A DNA stretch of 64,000 nucleotides from a virus: the IMG/VR virus record IMGVR_UViG_3300020221_000005, positions 1 to 64,000 of that record. One strand, 5' to 3'. The notes beneath the pieces are model-generated. The model was not told the origin of the DNA. It searched no databases and saw nothing but the letters and a program-made list of their open reading frames with translations. The translations under genes were made by a program, and so were the position numbers. Positions 16,120 through 23,345 of this stretch are shown one piece after another (positions within the stretch are counted from its first letter, which is position 1; every line of letters starts with the position of its first letter).

Positions 16120-16147
16120 TTGACATTTGAAAAAAATTTGATAAATT
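16120..16147 (+). promoter_or_regulatory. Promoter of 16167 gene
   Basis: TTGACA 16120-16125, 16-nt spacer, TAAATT 16142-16147; leader of about 13 nt, A-rich, before ATG 16167. Confidence 0.65.
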
Positions 16148-16166
16148 AGTATAAAGAATTAAAAAA

Positions 16167-16484
16167 ATGAAAAATAAACTATTCAGACAGGGAGATGTTC
16201 TTCTTATTCCAATTACATCTATTCCAAATTCATTGAAGCGAACCAAACGAGTTACTTTGGCCCTTGGTGAAGTTACCGGCCATCATCACAGTATTTTAGA
16301 TGGTAACGCGGTGGGTTATGCTGATAATGAGAATTCTTTGGCCAAGTATGTCGAGGTGAATAAACCAGCAGGAGCTTCTCTCACTCATCAAGAACATGAT
16401 ACTATCGTGTTGCCCGAGGGAAATTATCGTGTGGTTGGTCAAGTTGAATATACCCCAGAGAGACTATCTCGTGTAACGGATTGA
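16167..16484 (+). CDS. Conserved hypothetical protein, partner of DUF6745
   Basis: 105 residues: FRQGDVLLIPITSIP, LALGEVTGHHHSI, LTHQEHDTIVLPEGNYRVVG, QVEYTPERLSRVTD. This pattern (QGDVLL, GEVTGHxH, HxEHxxI, GxYxVxxQxEY.P) is a known bacterial family that, in my recollection, is often encoded beside DUF6745 proteins. Three histidines in GHHH could bind metal. Function unknown. Confidence 0.7.
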   Translation: MKNKLFRQGDVLLIPITSIPNSLKRTKRVTLALGEVTGHHHSILDGNAVGYADNENSLAKYVEVNKPAGASLTHQEHDTIVLPEGNYRVVGQVEYTPERLSRVTD

Positions 16485-16519
16485 CATTAAACCCATGAAC
16501 AAGTCTATGGGTCAAGTCG

Positions 16520-16717
16520 ATGAAAAGCTTAACTGATAAAATTTATTGGGAAGTCTATGAGCAAGTCGATGATCAAGTCGATGATCAAGTCTGGGATCAA
16601 GTCGGTAATCAAGTTGGTAGACAAATCTGGGATCAAGTCGGTAGTCAAATCTGGAATCACGTCGGTAGGCAAGTCTGGAATCAAGTCTGGAATAAAGTCG
16701 ATGAAAAGCTTAACTGA
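16520..16717 (+). CDS. QV-repeat protein 1
   Basis: 65 residues. After MKSLTDKIYWEVYE comes a tetrapeptide pattern xQV(D/W/G)x: DDQV, WDQV, GNQV, GRQI, WDQV, GSQI. It ends VDEKLN. Its last bases contain the start of the next copy (17-nt overlap). The pattern resembles the internal QV repeats of bacterial DUF6745 proteins. Confidence 0.55.
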   Translation: MKSLTDKIYWEVYEQVDDQVDDQVWDQVGNQVGRQIWDQVGSQIWNHVGRQVWNQVWNKVDEKLN

Positions 16718-16898
16718 TAAAATTTATTGGGAAGTCTATGAGCAAGTCGATGATCAAGTCTGGGATCAAGTCGGTAATCAAGTTGGTAGACAAATCTGGG
16801 ATCAAGCCGGTAGTCAAGTTAGTAGACAAATCTGGGATCAAATCGGTAGTCAAGTCGGTAGACAAATCTGGGATCAAGTCGATGAAAAGCTTAACTGA
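16701..16898 (+). CDS. QV-repeat protein 2
   Basis: 65 residues, same head MKSLTDKIYWEV and tail VDEKLN as copy 1, middle repeats WDQV, GNQV, GRQI, WDQA, GSQV. A longer in-frame start at 16557 would read copy 1 out of frame and is rejected. Stop overlaps the start of copy 3 by 17 nt. Confidence 0.55.
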   Translation: MKSLTDKIYWEVYEQVDDQVWDQVGNQVGRQIWDQAGSQVSRQIWDQIGSQVGRQIWDQVDEKLN

Positions 16899-17091
16899 TA
16901 AAATTTATTGGGAAGTCGATGATCAAGTCTGGGATCAGGTCGGTAGTCAAGTCGGTAGTCAAATCTGGGATCAAGTCGGTAGTCAAGTTGGTAGGCAAGT
17001 CTGGGATCAAGTCTGGGATCAAGTCGGTAGTCAAGTCCGGAATCAAGTTTATGGAATCAATTCGGGATTGATTCAGTTAGTTGACAATTAG
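16882..17091 (+). CDS. QV-repeat protein 3
   Basis: 69 residues. Head MKSLTDKIYWEV, then DDQVWDQVGSQVGSQIW and further repeats, but a different tail (YGINSGLIQLVDN). Last of three tandem ORFs joined by overlapping stop/start. Confidence 0.55.
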   Translation: MKSLTDKIYWEVDDQVWDQVGSQVGSQIWDQVGSQVGRQVWDQVWDQVGSQVRNQVYGINSGLIQLVDN

Positions 17092-17127
17092 GATTTTGTC
17101 ATATATATTAATGGTGTTTGGAATAAT

Positions 17128-17221
17128 GCTGTCGTGACCGGAATTGGATGAACGGCTCAGGTTTCTACCCTGAATGAGATAATATCAAACGTTGCAGGTT
17201 CGAATCCTGCCGACAGTACCA
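17128..17221 (+). tRNA. tRNA-Arg(TCT), class II body
   Basis: 94 nt with encoded CCA. Acceptor GCTGTCG/CGACAGT, D stem CCG/CGG, anticodon stem TCAGG/CCTGA with loop TTTCTAC (TCT at 17164-17166), T arm GCAGG TTCGAAT CCTGC, discriminator A. The variable region is about 20 nt (17174-17193), a class II length normally reserved for Leu, Ser and Tyr. Confidence 0.8.
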
Positions 17222-17378
17222 CAAAATGTGAGACCTTCTCAAACGCGAGAGGTTTTAAATACAAGGCAGGGTTTATTAATTAAATTCAAATAAGTTATGG
17301 AAATAATTCATGTTTAATTTGTTTAAATACGATTGACTATAATTAGATAAATCATATATTAATACAAATTTATTTTAA

Positions 17379-17453
17379 GTCCGGATAGTTTAATTGGTTT
17401 AAAACAGTTCGTTTTCAGCGAGCAAGATGTGGGTTCGACTCCCATTCCGGATG
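17379..17453 (+). tRNA. tRNA-Glu(TTC)
   Basis: 75 nt, no encoded CCA. Acceptor GTCCGGA/TCCGGAT, D stem GTTT/AAAC, anticodon stem GTTCG/CGAGC with loop TTTTCAG (TTC 17414-17416), T loop TTCGACT, discriminator G. Confidence 0.9.
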
Positions 17454-17484
17454 CTAATATTTAAATTTAAAACAAAGATCAAAC

Positions 17485-17664
17485 ATGAAAAATTATGCAA
17501 TTTATTTAAAAAAAATTAGAGTGGGATACCTTAAAGCAAAAAATTTGACGAACGCAAATAAAAAAGCTTTTAAAAAGTGGTCAACGCTGGTTAAGATAAC
17601 ACCTAAAGACATAAAAGTGGTTTATGTTAAAGAAATAACTTCTCCACTTATAAGGTTTAATTAG
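17485..17664 (+). CDS. Small basic protein, YIVYLNG family copy 2
   Basis: 59 residues, MKNYAIYLKKIRVGYLKAKN and onward, Lys-rich, paralogue of 11725-11922. It lies between two tRNA genes and its TAG stop shares one base with the first base of the tRNA at 17664. Confidence 0.6.
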   Translation: MKNYAIYLKKIRVGYLKAKNLTNANKKAFKKWSTLVKITPKDIKVVYVKEITSPLIRFN

Positions 17665-17757
17665 GTTCCATGATGTAATGGTAACATGACAGACTTATAA
17701 TCTGTATATGCTCTAGATTGGAGCGCTATCTCGGTTCGAGTCCGGGTGGAACCACCA
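17664..17757 (+). tRNA. tRNA with TAT anticodon (Ile), class II body
   Basis: 94 nt with CCA. Acceptor GGTTCCA/TGGAACC, D stem ATG/CAT, anticodon stem ACAGA/TCTGT with loop CTTATAA (TAT 17696-17698, reads AUA), long variable arm with stem GCTC/GAGC, T arm CTCGG TTCGAGT CCGGG, discriminator A. Canonical tRNA-Ile is class I, so identity by anticodon and by body disagree. Confidence 0.8.
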
Positions 17758-17875
17758 TTTGTTAAGAAATAGTTGAGATTCCAACCATACATATATATTA
17801 AACTCCATCAGTTAGTCAACCAAATATATTTTTTTCTCTACCACGTAGAGAGGCGGTACCACCAGAGAAATTAAA

Positions 17876-17951
17876 TGGTGGCTAAGATGGGATTCGAACC
17901 CATACTACATTCATTTTAAGTGAATTGACTCTGCCGTTGGTCTACTTAGCC
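17876..17951 (-). tRNA. tRNA-Leu(TAA), class I body
   Basis: 76 nt on the minus strand with CCA. Acceptor GGCTAAG/CTTAGCC, D stem GAC/GTC, anticodon stem ATTCA/TGAAT with loop CTTAAAA (TAA, complement of 17916-17918), variable loop of only about 5 nt, T arm ATGGG TTCGAAT CCCAT, discriminator A. Bacterial tRNA-Leu normally has a long variable arm. Confidence 0.85.
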
Positions 17952-17962
17952 ATTTGAAATTT

Positions 17963-18175
17963 TTAAACAATAGAATTGTTTTTTAAGTAATTTTCGAGCG
18001 CAGTGTCTCCGTCAATAATATCCTCAACTGAATCCAAAGCAACTATCGCAGTCTCGATCTGTTCAATTAGCTCTTGTTTAGCATCTTCTGTTGCAAATGA
18101 ACGAGTAACGTCAGCAATAGAATCTATATCACGTATAATCTGTTGAATTTTTAATTTAGCCGTTTCACTCGTCAT
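17963..18175 (-). CDS. Small helical protein
   Basis: 70 residues, almost entirely predicted helix (KIQQIIRDIDSIADVTRSF; IEQIETAIVALDSVEDI), acidic. First-position gene next to the tRNA cluster. A consensus minus-strand promoter sits 6 nt before the start. Confidence 0.65.
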   Translation of the reverse strand: MTSETAKLKIQQIIRDIDSIADVTRSFATEDAKQELIEQIETAIVALDSVEDIIDGDTALENYLKNNSIV

Positions 18176-18181
18176 AAATAA

Positions 18182-18209
18182 AGTATAGCGAATTTTTAAT
18201 GTGTGTCAA
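18182..18209 (-). promoter_or_regulatory. Promoter of 17963-18175 gene (minus)
   Basis: On the minus strand TTGACA (18204-18209), 16-nt spacer, TATACT (18182-18187), 6 nt to ATG. Confidence 0.85.
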
Positions 18210-18217
18210 GAAGCGAT

Positions 18218-18604
18218 TCACCAGCTTAACCCCCCAGAGTGAACGCCAAAATGATTCATAATTAACTTTTCAATTTTCTTAATAGTAGAATACATTTCTG
18301 GAATTTTATCCATAGGAATAGTTGAACCTTGACCAAAATAAGTTTTATACATACCCTCATCTTCGTATCTTCTATAAACTTGGTCTGCACGAAGACGACT
18401 ACGACCACCATCAGGCATAGAAAAATTAAAATAAATTACAAATGATGGAAGATGCGTCTGCTCCATAAATAAAACAACCGCTGAATCTTCCCCGTCTTTT
18501 ATAGGAAATTCGCTTGTTCTTGTTCTTGAAGGAATAAAAGATGCCTCAATCGAATTGGCGTTAAGTAGTTTCGCAAATTTGTTGCTCTTAAAATAGATTT
18601 TCAT
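18218..18604 (-). CDS. Hypothetical protein
   Basis: 128 residues from ATG 18604; the longer frame starting at 18643 would include the promoter. Segments SFVIYFNFSMPDGGRSRLRA and YRRYEDEGMYKTYFGQG suggest a compact alpha/beta domain. Not recognised. Confidence 0.6.
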   Translation of the reverse strand: MKIYFKSNKFAKLLNANSIEASFIPSRTRTSEFPIKDGEDSAVVLFMEQTHLPSFVIYFNFSMPDGGRSRLRADQVYRRYEDEGMYKTYFGQGSTIPMDKIPEMYSTIKKIEKLIMNHFGVHSGGLSW

Positions 18605-18615
18605 ACTGTGAGGAC

Positions 18616-18643
18616 AGCTTAAACTATTTTTATAAAAAGTCAA
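18616..18643 (-). promoter_or_regulatory. Promoter of 18218-18604 gene (minus)
   Basis: On the minus strand TTGACT (18638-18643), 16-nt spacer with TTTTATAAAA, TAAGCT (18616-18621), GTCCTCACAGT before ATG. Confidence 0.8.
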
Positions 18644-18656
18644 TCCCTATCTTAAA

Positions 18657-18938
18657 TCAAGTCTTCAATTTTGATGGTTCCGGCTTTAGTTCTGCCGGCA
18701 GAAATTCTTCGTTGACATGACCACAAGATGCACATTGAAACGTAGGAATAGGCATATAAGAATCTTTTGGTGCTCCCGTCAAAATACGAGATACTCGTCG
18801 CATCATCACTACTTGTTGAAAGGTAGTGTTTTTGCATTCGTCACATTCAACCTGTTGAGTATCTCGAAGTGATACTTGAGTTTTAGCCGATGACATTGAA
18901 GCTGCGTCTATTTGATTTTGAAAATTTGATGAATTCAT
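18657..18938 (-). CDS. Zinc-ribbon phage protein
   Basis: 93 residues. CDECKNTTF and CASCGHVNEEF, about 34 residues apart, bracket VVMMRRVSRILTGAPKDSYM and PIPTFQ. This CxxC...RxSxxLTGxxKD..PIPxFxCxxCG arrangement is seen in small proteins of large myophages. Role unknown. Confidence 0.65.
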   Translation of the reverse strand: MNSSNFQNQIDAASMSSAKTQVSLRDTQQVECDECKNTTFQQVVMMRRVSRILTGAPKDSYMPIPTFQCASCGHVNEEFLPAELKPEPSKLKT

Positions 18939-18941
18939 AAT

Positions 18942-19136
18942 TTAAACTTTAAACGAAGAATTTGTTACGTCAACAAAAATTTCTCCGTTGCATAAAAAAA
19001 TCGTACTGTAGTTGTCGGATACTTTTTCAATTTTATAAATTTGAACCACGTCGTTTGATTTATAATTTTTATAAAATGTATCTCCATAAATGTCAATTAC
19101 TTGTACACACGTAGCCTTTGTAAATATAATTCTCAT
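18942..19136 (-). CDS. Small hypothetical protein
   Basis: 64 residues, beta-rich (MRIIFTKATCVQVIDIYGD). Three nucleotides separate it from the next minus-strand gene, so the two form an operon. Not recognised. Confidence 0.55.
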   Translation of the reverse strand: MRIIFTKATCVQVIDIYGDTFYKNYKSNDVVQIYKIEKVSDNYSTIFLCNGEIFVDVTNSSFKV

Positions 19137-19250
19137 CTCGATTCAACACAATTTTTAAAATTTATTTAGTTTGATTATGAATGAGACTTAATCGATCGTC
19201 AATCAAAACAGTTTGTTTATTAACCTACCCGTTGGGGGGGTACCGCCAGA

Positions 19251-19964
19251 TTAAATTTCAGGTTCTACCACAAATCCACTTTCATCTTTTTTAGCTCTAC
19301 CTTTTTCGATTAAACCTACCACGACATTTTTCTCATCAGTAAAACGAAGGTCCGTCAAATCTCCGTCAACAACTTTGTAGCCTTTGTAATTTGTCGGTAA
19401 CGAATTACGAAAAACTACCGCAACATTTCCACCTGACTTCAAAACCAAGTCAACTTGATTGTCGTTTGTCTCACTACGGCTAAAAGTTAGATGATAATTC
19501 TTAGGAAGAGTACCCGTAATAAATTTATTCATCCGTTCAAAAGACTTGGTATAATCGTAAAATTGAACAACTGGAAAGTGTTCCATAATGTTTTTACCAT
19601 TAAGATTGATATTTTCCCATGGCAAATCACTGGTTCCATTGAGCCGGATGCATGGTATTTTACCTTGTTTATCGGCCTTTTTCAGAAGTTTTGTGATTTC
19701 AGAGGAAAGCTGACTCATCCAAATACCTTTGTTCTTGAAAAATGCCAATGTTTTAGCCACTCGTGCTTCCCTCACGTTAGACATAACGCCACGACCAGCA
19801 GTAAATAGACACGCAGATTTGCAACCAACAGAAGCGTTCTTGCACGTATTATAACCCGATTCGTCAGCGGGAGCCAAATACGAAATGCCAGTGATGTAAC
19901 CGAATTTAGAACCTTTGACGGTTTTAGCGTTAGTGTCGATTCCAAGAATAGGTTGACGTTTCAT
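19251..19964 (-). CDS. GP88-family phage protein
   Basis: 237 residues, full length. Signature segments: GIDTNAKTVKG, GISYLAPADESGYNTCKNAS, VGCKSACLFTAGRG, REARVAKTLAFF, IRLNGTSDLPW, VVQFYDYTKS, NYHLTFSRSE. This is the Gene product 88 family found in many phages (for example mycobacteriophages). The Cys cluster CKNASVGCKSAC suggests metal or Fe-S binding. Function not established as far as I know. Leaderless minus-strand promoter. Confidence 0.85.
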   Translation of the reverse strand: MKRQPILGIDTNAKTVKGSKFGYITGISYLAPADESGYNTCKNASVGCKSACLFTAGRGVMSNVREARVAKTLAFFKNKGIWMSQLSSEITKLLKKADKQGKIPCIRLNGTSDLPWENINLNGKNIMEHFPVVQFYDYTKSFERMNKFITGTLPKNYHLTFSRSETNDNQVDLVLKSGGNVAVVFRNSLPTNYKGYKVVDGDLTDLRFTDEKNVVVGLIEKGRAKKDESGFVVEPEI

Positions 19965-19971
19965 AGTGAAA

Positions 19972-19999
19972 ATAATCTATTAAATTTATAAAAAGTCAA
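19972..19999 (-). promoter_or_regulatory. Promoter of GP88-family gene (minus)
   Basis: On the minus strand TTGACT (19994-19999), 16-nt spacer with TTTTATAAAT, GATTAT (19972-19977), 7 nt to ATG 19964. Confidence 0.8.
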
Positions 20000-20035
20000 G
20001 CTGATATATTGGTTCTTTCTGCAATCACTATAGAC

Positions 20036-20150
20036 TTAATTTACTTTATTTTCAGTAAAGTGATTTGCGCACCCTCCGGTACCCTATCCTCGGCGCCTTG
20101 GAAGGTCTGGCCGGATCGTCCTTTAAGTGTCGGACACCACTTTCACTTAC
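20036..20150 (-). ncRNA. Small structured RNA, family member E4
   Basis: The minus-strand promoter is TTGACT (20179-20184), 16-nt spacer, TAAACT (20157-20162). Divergent core (AAGGCGCCGAGGATAGGGTA) with closing AAAGTG/CACTTT, P3 GTACC/GGTGC, then a 3' hairpin ACTTTA/TAAAGT identical to that of E6. The closing-stem sequence differs from E2 and E3 but pairing is kept. Confidence 0.6.
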
Positions 20151-20208
20151 AAGGACAGTTTAGACTAAATTTATAAAAAGTCAACCGTTATTTTATAAAA
20201 AATGAAGA

Positions 20209-20237
20209 TTGACATTTTGAACATTTATTAGTATTGT
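20209..20237 (+). promoter_or_regulatory. Promoter upstream of tRNA-Lys
   Basis: TTGACA 20209-20214, 17-nt spacer, TATTGT 20232-20237. It diverges from the E4 promoter; the whole divergent unit is repeated at about 24562-24640. Confidence 0.65.
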
Positions 20238-20310
20238 ATTTTCATAATCAAAAACGACACGTTTTTCCTCAATTAAACATTCGAAATTGGTAATTTAAGA
20301 TTTTACAAAT

Positions 20311-20387
20311 GCATCCGTAGCTCAACTGGTTAGAGCAGTAGCCTTTTAAGCTATTGGTTCCGCGTTCAAGTCGCGGCGGATGCACCA
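20311..20387 (+). tRNA. tRNA-Lys(TTT)
   Basis: 77 nt with CCA. Acceptor GCATCCG/CGGATGC, anticodon stem GTAGC/GCTAT with loop CTTTTAA (TTT 20345-20347), T loop TTCAAGT. Four nucleotides separate it from the next gene's promoter. Confidence 0.93.
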
Positions 20388-20390
20388 GAC

Positions 20391-20419
20391 TTGACAAATA
20401 AAAAAAACTCAGATACGAT
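20391..20419 (+). promoter_or_regulatory. Promoter of 20427 gene
   Basis: TTGACA 20391-20396, 17-nt A-rich spacer, TACGAT 20414-20419, 7 nt to ATG. Confidence 0.75.
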
Positions 20420-20426
20420 TAAAAAT

Positions 20427-20735
20427 ATGAAAAATAAAAAAGACAACATCATCGCTGCTCTTGAAAAAACTCAGATTCTTGGCATAGGAGATCGGTGGGG
20501 CGGGTCTGATTATTTGATTCACTCTTGGGATATTGGCGCGGACGAGTCAGATTTCGCGTTGGCGTTTTCTTACACCGATTATGAGGGAATGATTTACGAA
20601 TTTGCATTTACTTGGGAATCAATAAACGATGCCGTTTTGTTTCCCGGTGGATTTTCTCTCAAAGATGATACAGGAGAAATGGTAGATATTCAGTTGTATG
20701 GACTAGAGGCAATAAATGTTACAGAAATATCGTGA
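20427..20735 (+). CDS. Hypothetical protein
   Basis: 102 residues from ATG 20427 (an in-frame TTG at 20391 is the -35 box). Acidic, aromatic-rich (DESDFALAFSYTDYEGMIYE). The stop TGA overlaps the GTG start of the phosphoesterase gene, implying coupling. Not recognised. Confidence 0.6.
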   Translation: MKNKKDNIIAALEKTQILGIGDRWGGSDYLIHSWDIGADESDFALAFSYTDYEGMIYEFAFTWESINDAVLFPGGFSLKDDTGEMVDIQLYGLEAINVTEIS

Positions 20736-21487
20736 AACTTGACAGTTCAAATAAAAGAATCTTAGTCATTTCCGACATTCATCAAGAATCTGACAAAGCG
20801 AACAAAATAATCAAAAAGGAAGATGCTGATGAAGTTGTGATTTTAGGAGATTTTTTTGATTCTTTTCAGAAAAACTCTGAGAGTGACACTGAAAAAACTT
20901 GTAATTTTTTATTAGAATGTTTTCAAACCGAAAAAATGTTTGTTTTATGGGGAAACCATGACCTTCATTATTTTCACCCCAGTCGACACACGATCTGCTC
21001 AGGATATTCTTCCATTAGACAAACCAGTATTAACACATTATTATATCCGATTAAAAATTATTTGTCAAAAAAATTTAAATGGTATATTCAAATAGATGAT
21101 TTTATTTGCACTCACGCAGGACTTAGTTCATTTCATTTTTATCCTAATCTTAATCTGGAAAAAATTTCTGAATGGTTAGATCAAGAATCAGAAACTGCAA
21201 CAATTAAATTGGAAACAAACGACTCGCATTGGTTCTATGGAGCAGGTAAAGCTCGTCGTGGCAAACTCGAAAAGGGCGGAATTGTTTGGCTTGATTTTAA
21301 TTATGAGTTTGAACCGATAAACGGATTGAAACAGATAATGGGCCACACTTTTGAAAAAATAATTCGACCAGATTATTCGGAAAAGTCAAGCAATCCTAAT
21401 GACTGGCGAAATATCTGCATTGATTGTAATTTAAATCAGTATCTTATTATTGATAACAAAAAAATAAAAGTGGTTGACTTTGTTTAA
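20732..21487 (+). CDS. Calcineurin-like metallophosphoesterase
   Basis: 251 residues, GTG start in a GTGA overlap. Metal-binding motifs in order: SDIHQE (about 14-19), GDFFDS (about 39-44), GNHDLH (about 74-79), CTHAGL and a late GHTFE. This is the standard metallophosphatase fold; the substrate (nucleotide, phosphoprotein or RNA end) cannot be told from sequence. tRNA-Met follows. Confidence 0.88.
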   Translation: MKLDSSNKRILVISDIHQESDKANKIIKKEDADEVVILGDFFDSFQKNSESDTEKTCNFLLECFQTEKMFVLWGNHDLHYFHPSRHTICSGYSSIRQTSINTLLYPIKNYLSKKFKWYIQIDDFICTHAGLSSFHFYPNLNLEKISEWLDQESETATIKLETNDSHWFYGAGKARRGKLEKGGIVWLDFNYEFEPINGLKQIMGHTFEKIIRPDYSEKSSNPNDWRNICIDCNLNQYLIIDNKKIKVVDFV

Positions 21488-21513
21488 CGGTTTTATAAAA
21501 TTAAATGGTTTTC

Positions 21514-21590
21514 GGGCCCATAGCTCAATTGGTTAGAGCAAAGAACTCATAATTCTTGGGTTGTCGGTTCAAGTCCGGCTGGGCCCACCA
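21514..21590 (+). tRNA. tRNA-Met(CAT), elongator or Ile2
   Basis: 77 nt with CCA. Acceptor GGGCCCA/TGGGCCC fully paired (so not an initiator), anticodon stem AAGAA/TTCTT with loop CTCATAA (CAT 21548-21550). If the C is modified to lysidine it would read AUA as Ile. Confidence 0.9.
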
Positions 21591-21722
21591 ATTTAAAAAT
21601 ATCACAATGCAACAAATTATTACTATTTATAAATAATATTATAGGCAAATCATATCGTGAACGGTTGGTAAAGTTTAAACTAGAAAATCAATAAAGAACT
21701 AACACTGAACACGAATCAATCA

Positions 21723-23090
21723 ATGAACATGAACTCGCATCGTCGAACGTTTCTCAAGGGCGTCACCCTCGGAGCAGGAGCGGTAGTGCTGCAACCGGTG
21801 CTGCAGCAACTGCACGCCGAGGCCAACGGCAAAGCCGCCCCACGGAGGATTGTCTTTTTCCTCGAAGGCAACGGCATGCCCCCCGCGCACATCCAGCCGG
21901 TGGGACTGGATCGCCCGGAGGGTGCAAATAACGGGAGCGACAAACTTATCGACGAGTCCCTGGCGAAATACAAACTGCCCGATCCGATCGCGGCGCTGGC
22001 TCCCTTCCAGAACCGCATGACGATCATCCAGGGGCTTTCTCACAAGATCGCATCGGGGCGCGGTCACTCGCCGGAGTTTGGATCTCTGGGTTGCTACAGC
22101 GGCGCGGCGGGACCGATCGAGCAGACCATCGACGCGGCGCTGGCGGCCAAATTGCCGAGTGTTGTACCGCATCTGGGTTTGGCTCTGACTCCCAGCGCCG
22201 AGTCGATCGTCAGTTACTCCTGTTCGGTCACGTCCAAAGGAAAGCCGCTTCCGTTGCTTTGCAAGCCGGAACTCGCCTTCCAGTCGCTGTTCGGCAGTGC
22301 CGCCGGGGGAGAGGCCGCCAAGACTCCCTTCCTGCGACAGAAGCTGATGGATTACATGAGCGGGGATATTAAGCGAGTCCAATCGCAGTTGGCCGGACCG
22401 GAGCGAGAGAGCCTCGACCGATACCTCGAAGCGTACGAAACGATGCTCGATCGTCACCACGGCATCATCGGCATGAAGGACGCATTGAAGGCGAACATGC
22501 CTAATACCGACAAGTTCAAGAGCACGAAAGAGACCGACCGTCTCGAAGCGCAGTGCGACATGGCCGCCAGTTCGTTGCTGTCGGGCCTGACGAATGTGGT
22601 CACGATCTCTGCCTGTACGGGGAACAGCTACATGCAGTGGAACAGTCTCGGCATGACGCTTCGCACCAACGCCATCGGTCACGGTGGCGGGGAAAATGGC
22701 AAGACATCCGATGAACTGCTGAGAATTATTCGAGCGTTCCATGCCGAGCGGATCGCCGCCTTGGCGAAGAAACTGGACGCCGTCAAGGAAGGCAACGGCA
22801 CGGTGCTCGACAACACGCTGATCGTTTACATGAGCGACTTCGGCGACCGTCACCATCCGTCCTACCTGCAGTGGCCGGTGGTGCTCATTGGCAACTTGGG
22901 CGGCAAGCTAAAGACCAATGGACGATTCCTGGAATATCCTCGCTACGGTGTCAAAGGACATCGAACCATCGGGACGTTGTATCAAGGCCTGCTCCACACG
23001 GTGGGCGACAACCGCGAGCAGTTCAACAACGTCGATCTGGCACTCGACAAGAGCGCCACGCAAGGACCGCTGTCCGAGATCCTGGCGTAG
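21723..23090 (+). CDS. DUF1552 protein with Tat signal, captured gene
   Basis: 455 residues, apparently complete. The N-terminus MNMNSHRRTFLKG (twin-arginine RRTFLK, 7-12) followed by a hydrophobic stretch is a Tat export signal. The body has FFLEGNGMPPAHI, GLSHKIASGRGHSPEFGSLG and YMSDFGDRHHP, typical of DUF1552 proteins abundant in Planctomycetota and Verrucomicrobiota. Codons are GC-rich against an AT-rich background and there is no local-type promoter, both signs of recent transfer. Role in a phage unknown; a long minus-strand ORF here is a GC artefact. Confidence 0.88.
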   Translation: MNMNSHRRTFLKGVTLGAGAVVLQPVLQQLHAEANGKAAPRRIVFFLEGNGMPPAHIQPVGLDRPEGANNGSDKLIDESLAKYKLPDPIAALAPFQNRMTIIQGLSHKIASGRGHSPEFGSLGCYSGAAGPIEQTIDAALAAKLPSVVPHLGLALTPSAESIVSYSCSVTSKGKPLPLLCKPELAFQSLFGSAAGGEAAKTPFLRQKLMDYMSGDIKRVQSQLAGPERESLDRYLEAYETMLDRHHGIIGMKDALKANMPNTDKFKSTKETDRLEAQCDMAASSLLSGLTNVVTISACTGNSYMQWNSLGMTLRTNAIGHGGGENGKTSDELLRIIRAFHAERIAALAKKLDAVKEGNGTVLDNTLIVYMSDFGDRHHPSYLQWPVVLIGNLGGKLKTNGRFLEYPRYGVKGHRTIGTLYQGLLHTVGDNREQFNNVDLALDKSATQGPLSEILA

Positions 23091-23115
23091 GAAAATAATT
23101 CGAGCAGACTGATTT

Positions 23116-23295
23116 ATGAAAGACTCCGCTAAATATAAGCAGGCGAGCGAAATGGTCTTGAATAGTCTACCTAGTTGGAAACGTGAAGCAATAAAAGAAG
23201 ATCGAATTAATGGCAATTTCGACAGTCAAATAATGAATGAATTTGCCCGCAAAGTGGTGACGCTTGTAGAACAAGAAAAAACTAAGTTCGATTGA
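23116..23295 (+). CDS. Small protein, LPxWK family copy 1
   Basis: 59 residues. Paralogue of 26029-26244: LP(S/A)WK, AIK.(D), GNF.S..MNE(F/Y)A(R)K.V..LV. Its AT-rich composition contrasts with the DUF1552 gene ending 25 bp upstream, so the captured gene may have landed between this gene and its promoter. Confidence 0.6.
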   Translation: MKDSAKYKQASEMVLNSLPSWKREAIKEDRINGNFDSQIMNEFARKVVTLVEQEKTKFD

Positions 23296-23310
23296 GTTGA
23301 AATTTCTTTA

Positions 23311-23339
23311 TTGACAAACTTTTAAAAATTTGATAGACT
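23311..23339 (+). promoter_or_regulatory. Promoter with long structured leader
   Basis: TTGACA 23311-23316, 17-nt spacer, TAGACT 23334-23339. Unlike the leaderless cassettes it leaves about 130 nt before ATG 23479. Confidence 0.75.
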
Positions 23340-23345
23340 TTTGAC

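Larger units (their letters stand above)
16500..17060 (+). repeat. Tandem CAAGTC repeat block
   Basis: Dense 12-bp-scale repeats built on TCAAGTCGGTAGTCAAGT, with a 64-bp unit (GTCGATGAAAAGCTTAACTG and onward) present at about 16518, 16699 and 16880. The block encodes the three QV-repeat ORFs; likely expands and contracts by slippage or recombination. Confidence 0.85.

Noticed and set aside
16557-16898. 113-codon ORF across the CAAGTC repeats
   Set aside because: Its first half reads QV-repeat copy 1 out of frame (SKSMIK pattern); the real unit starts at 16701.
21720-22856. 378-codon minus-strand ORF and shorter ORFs in all frames
   Set aside because: Antisense shadows of the GC-rich DUF1552 gene, where stop codons are rare.
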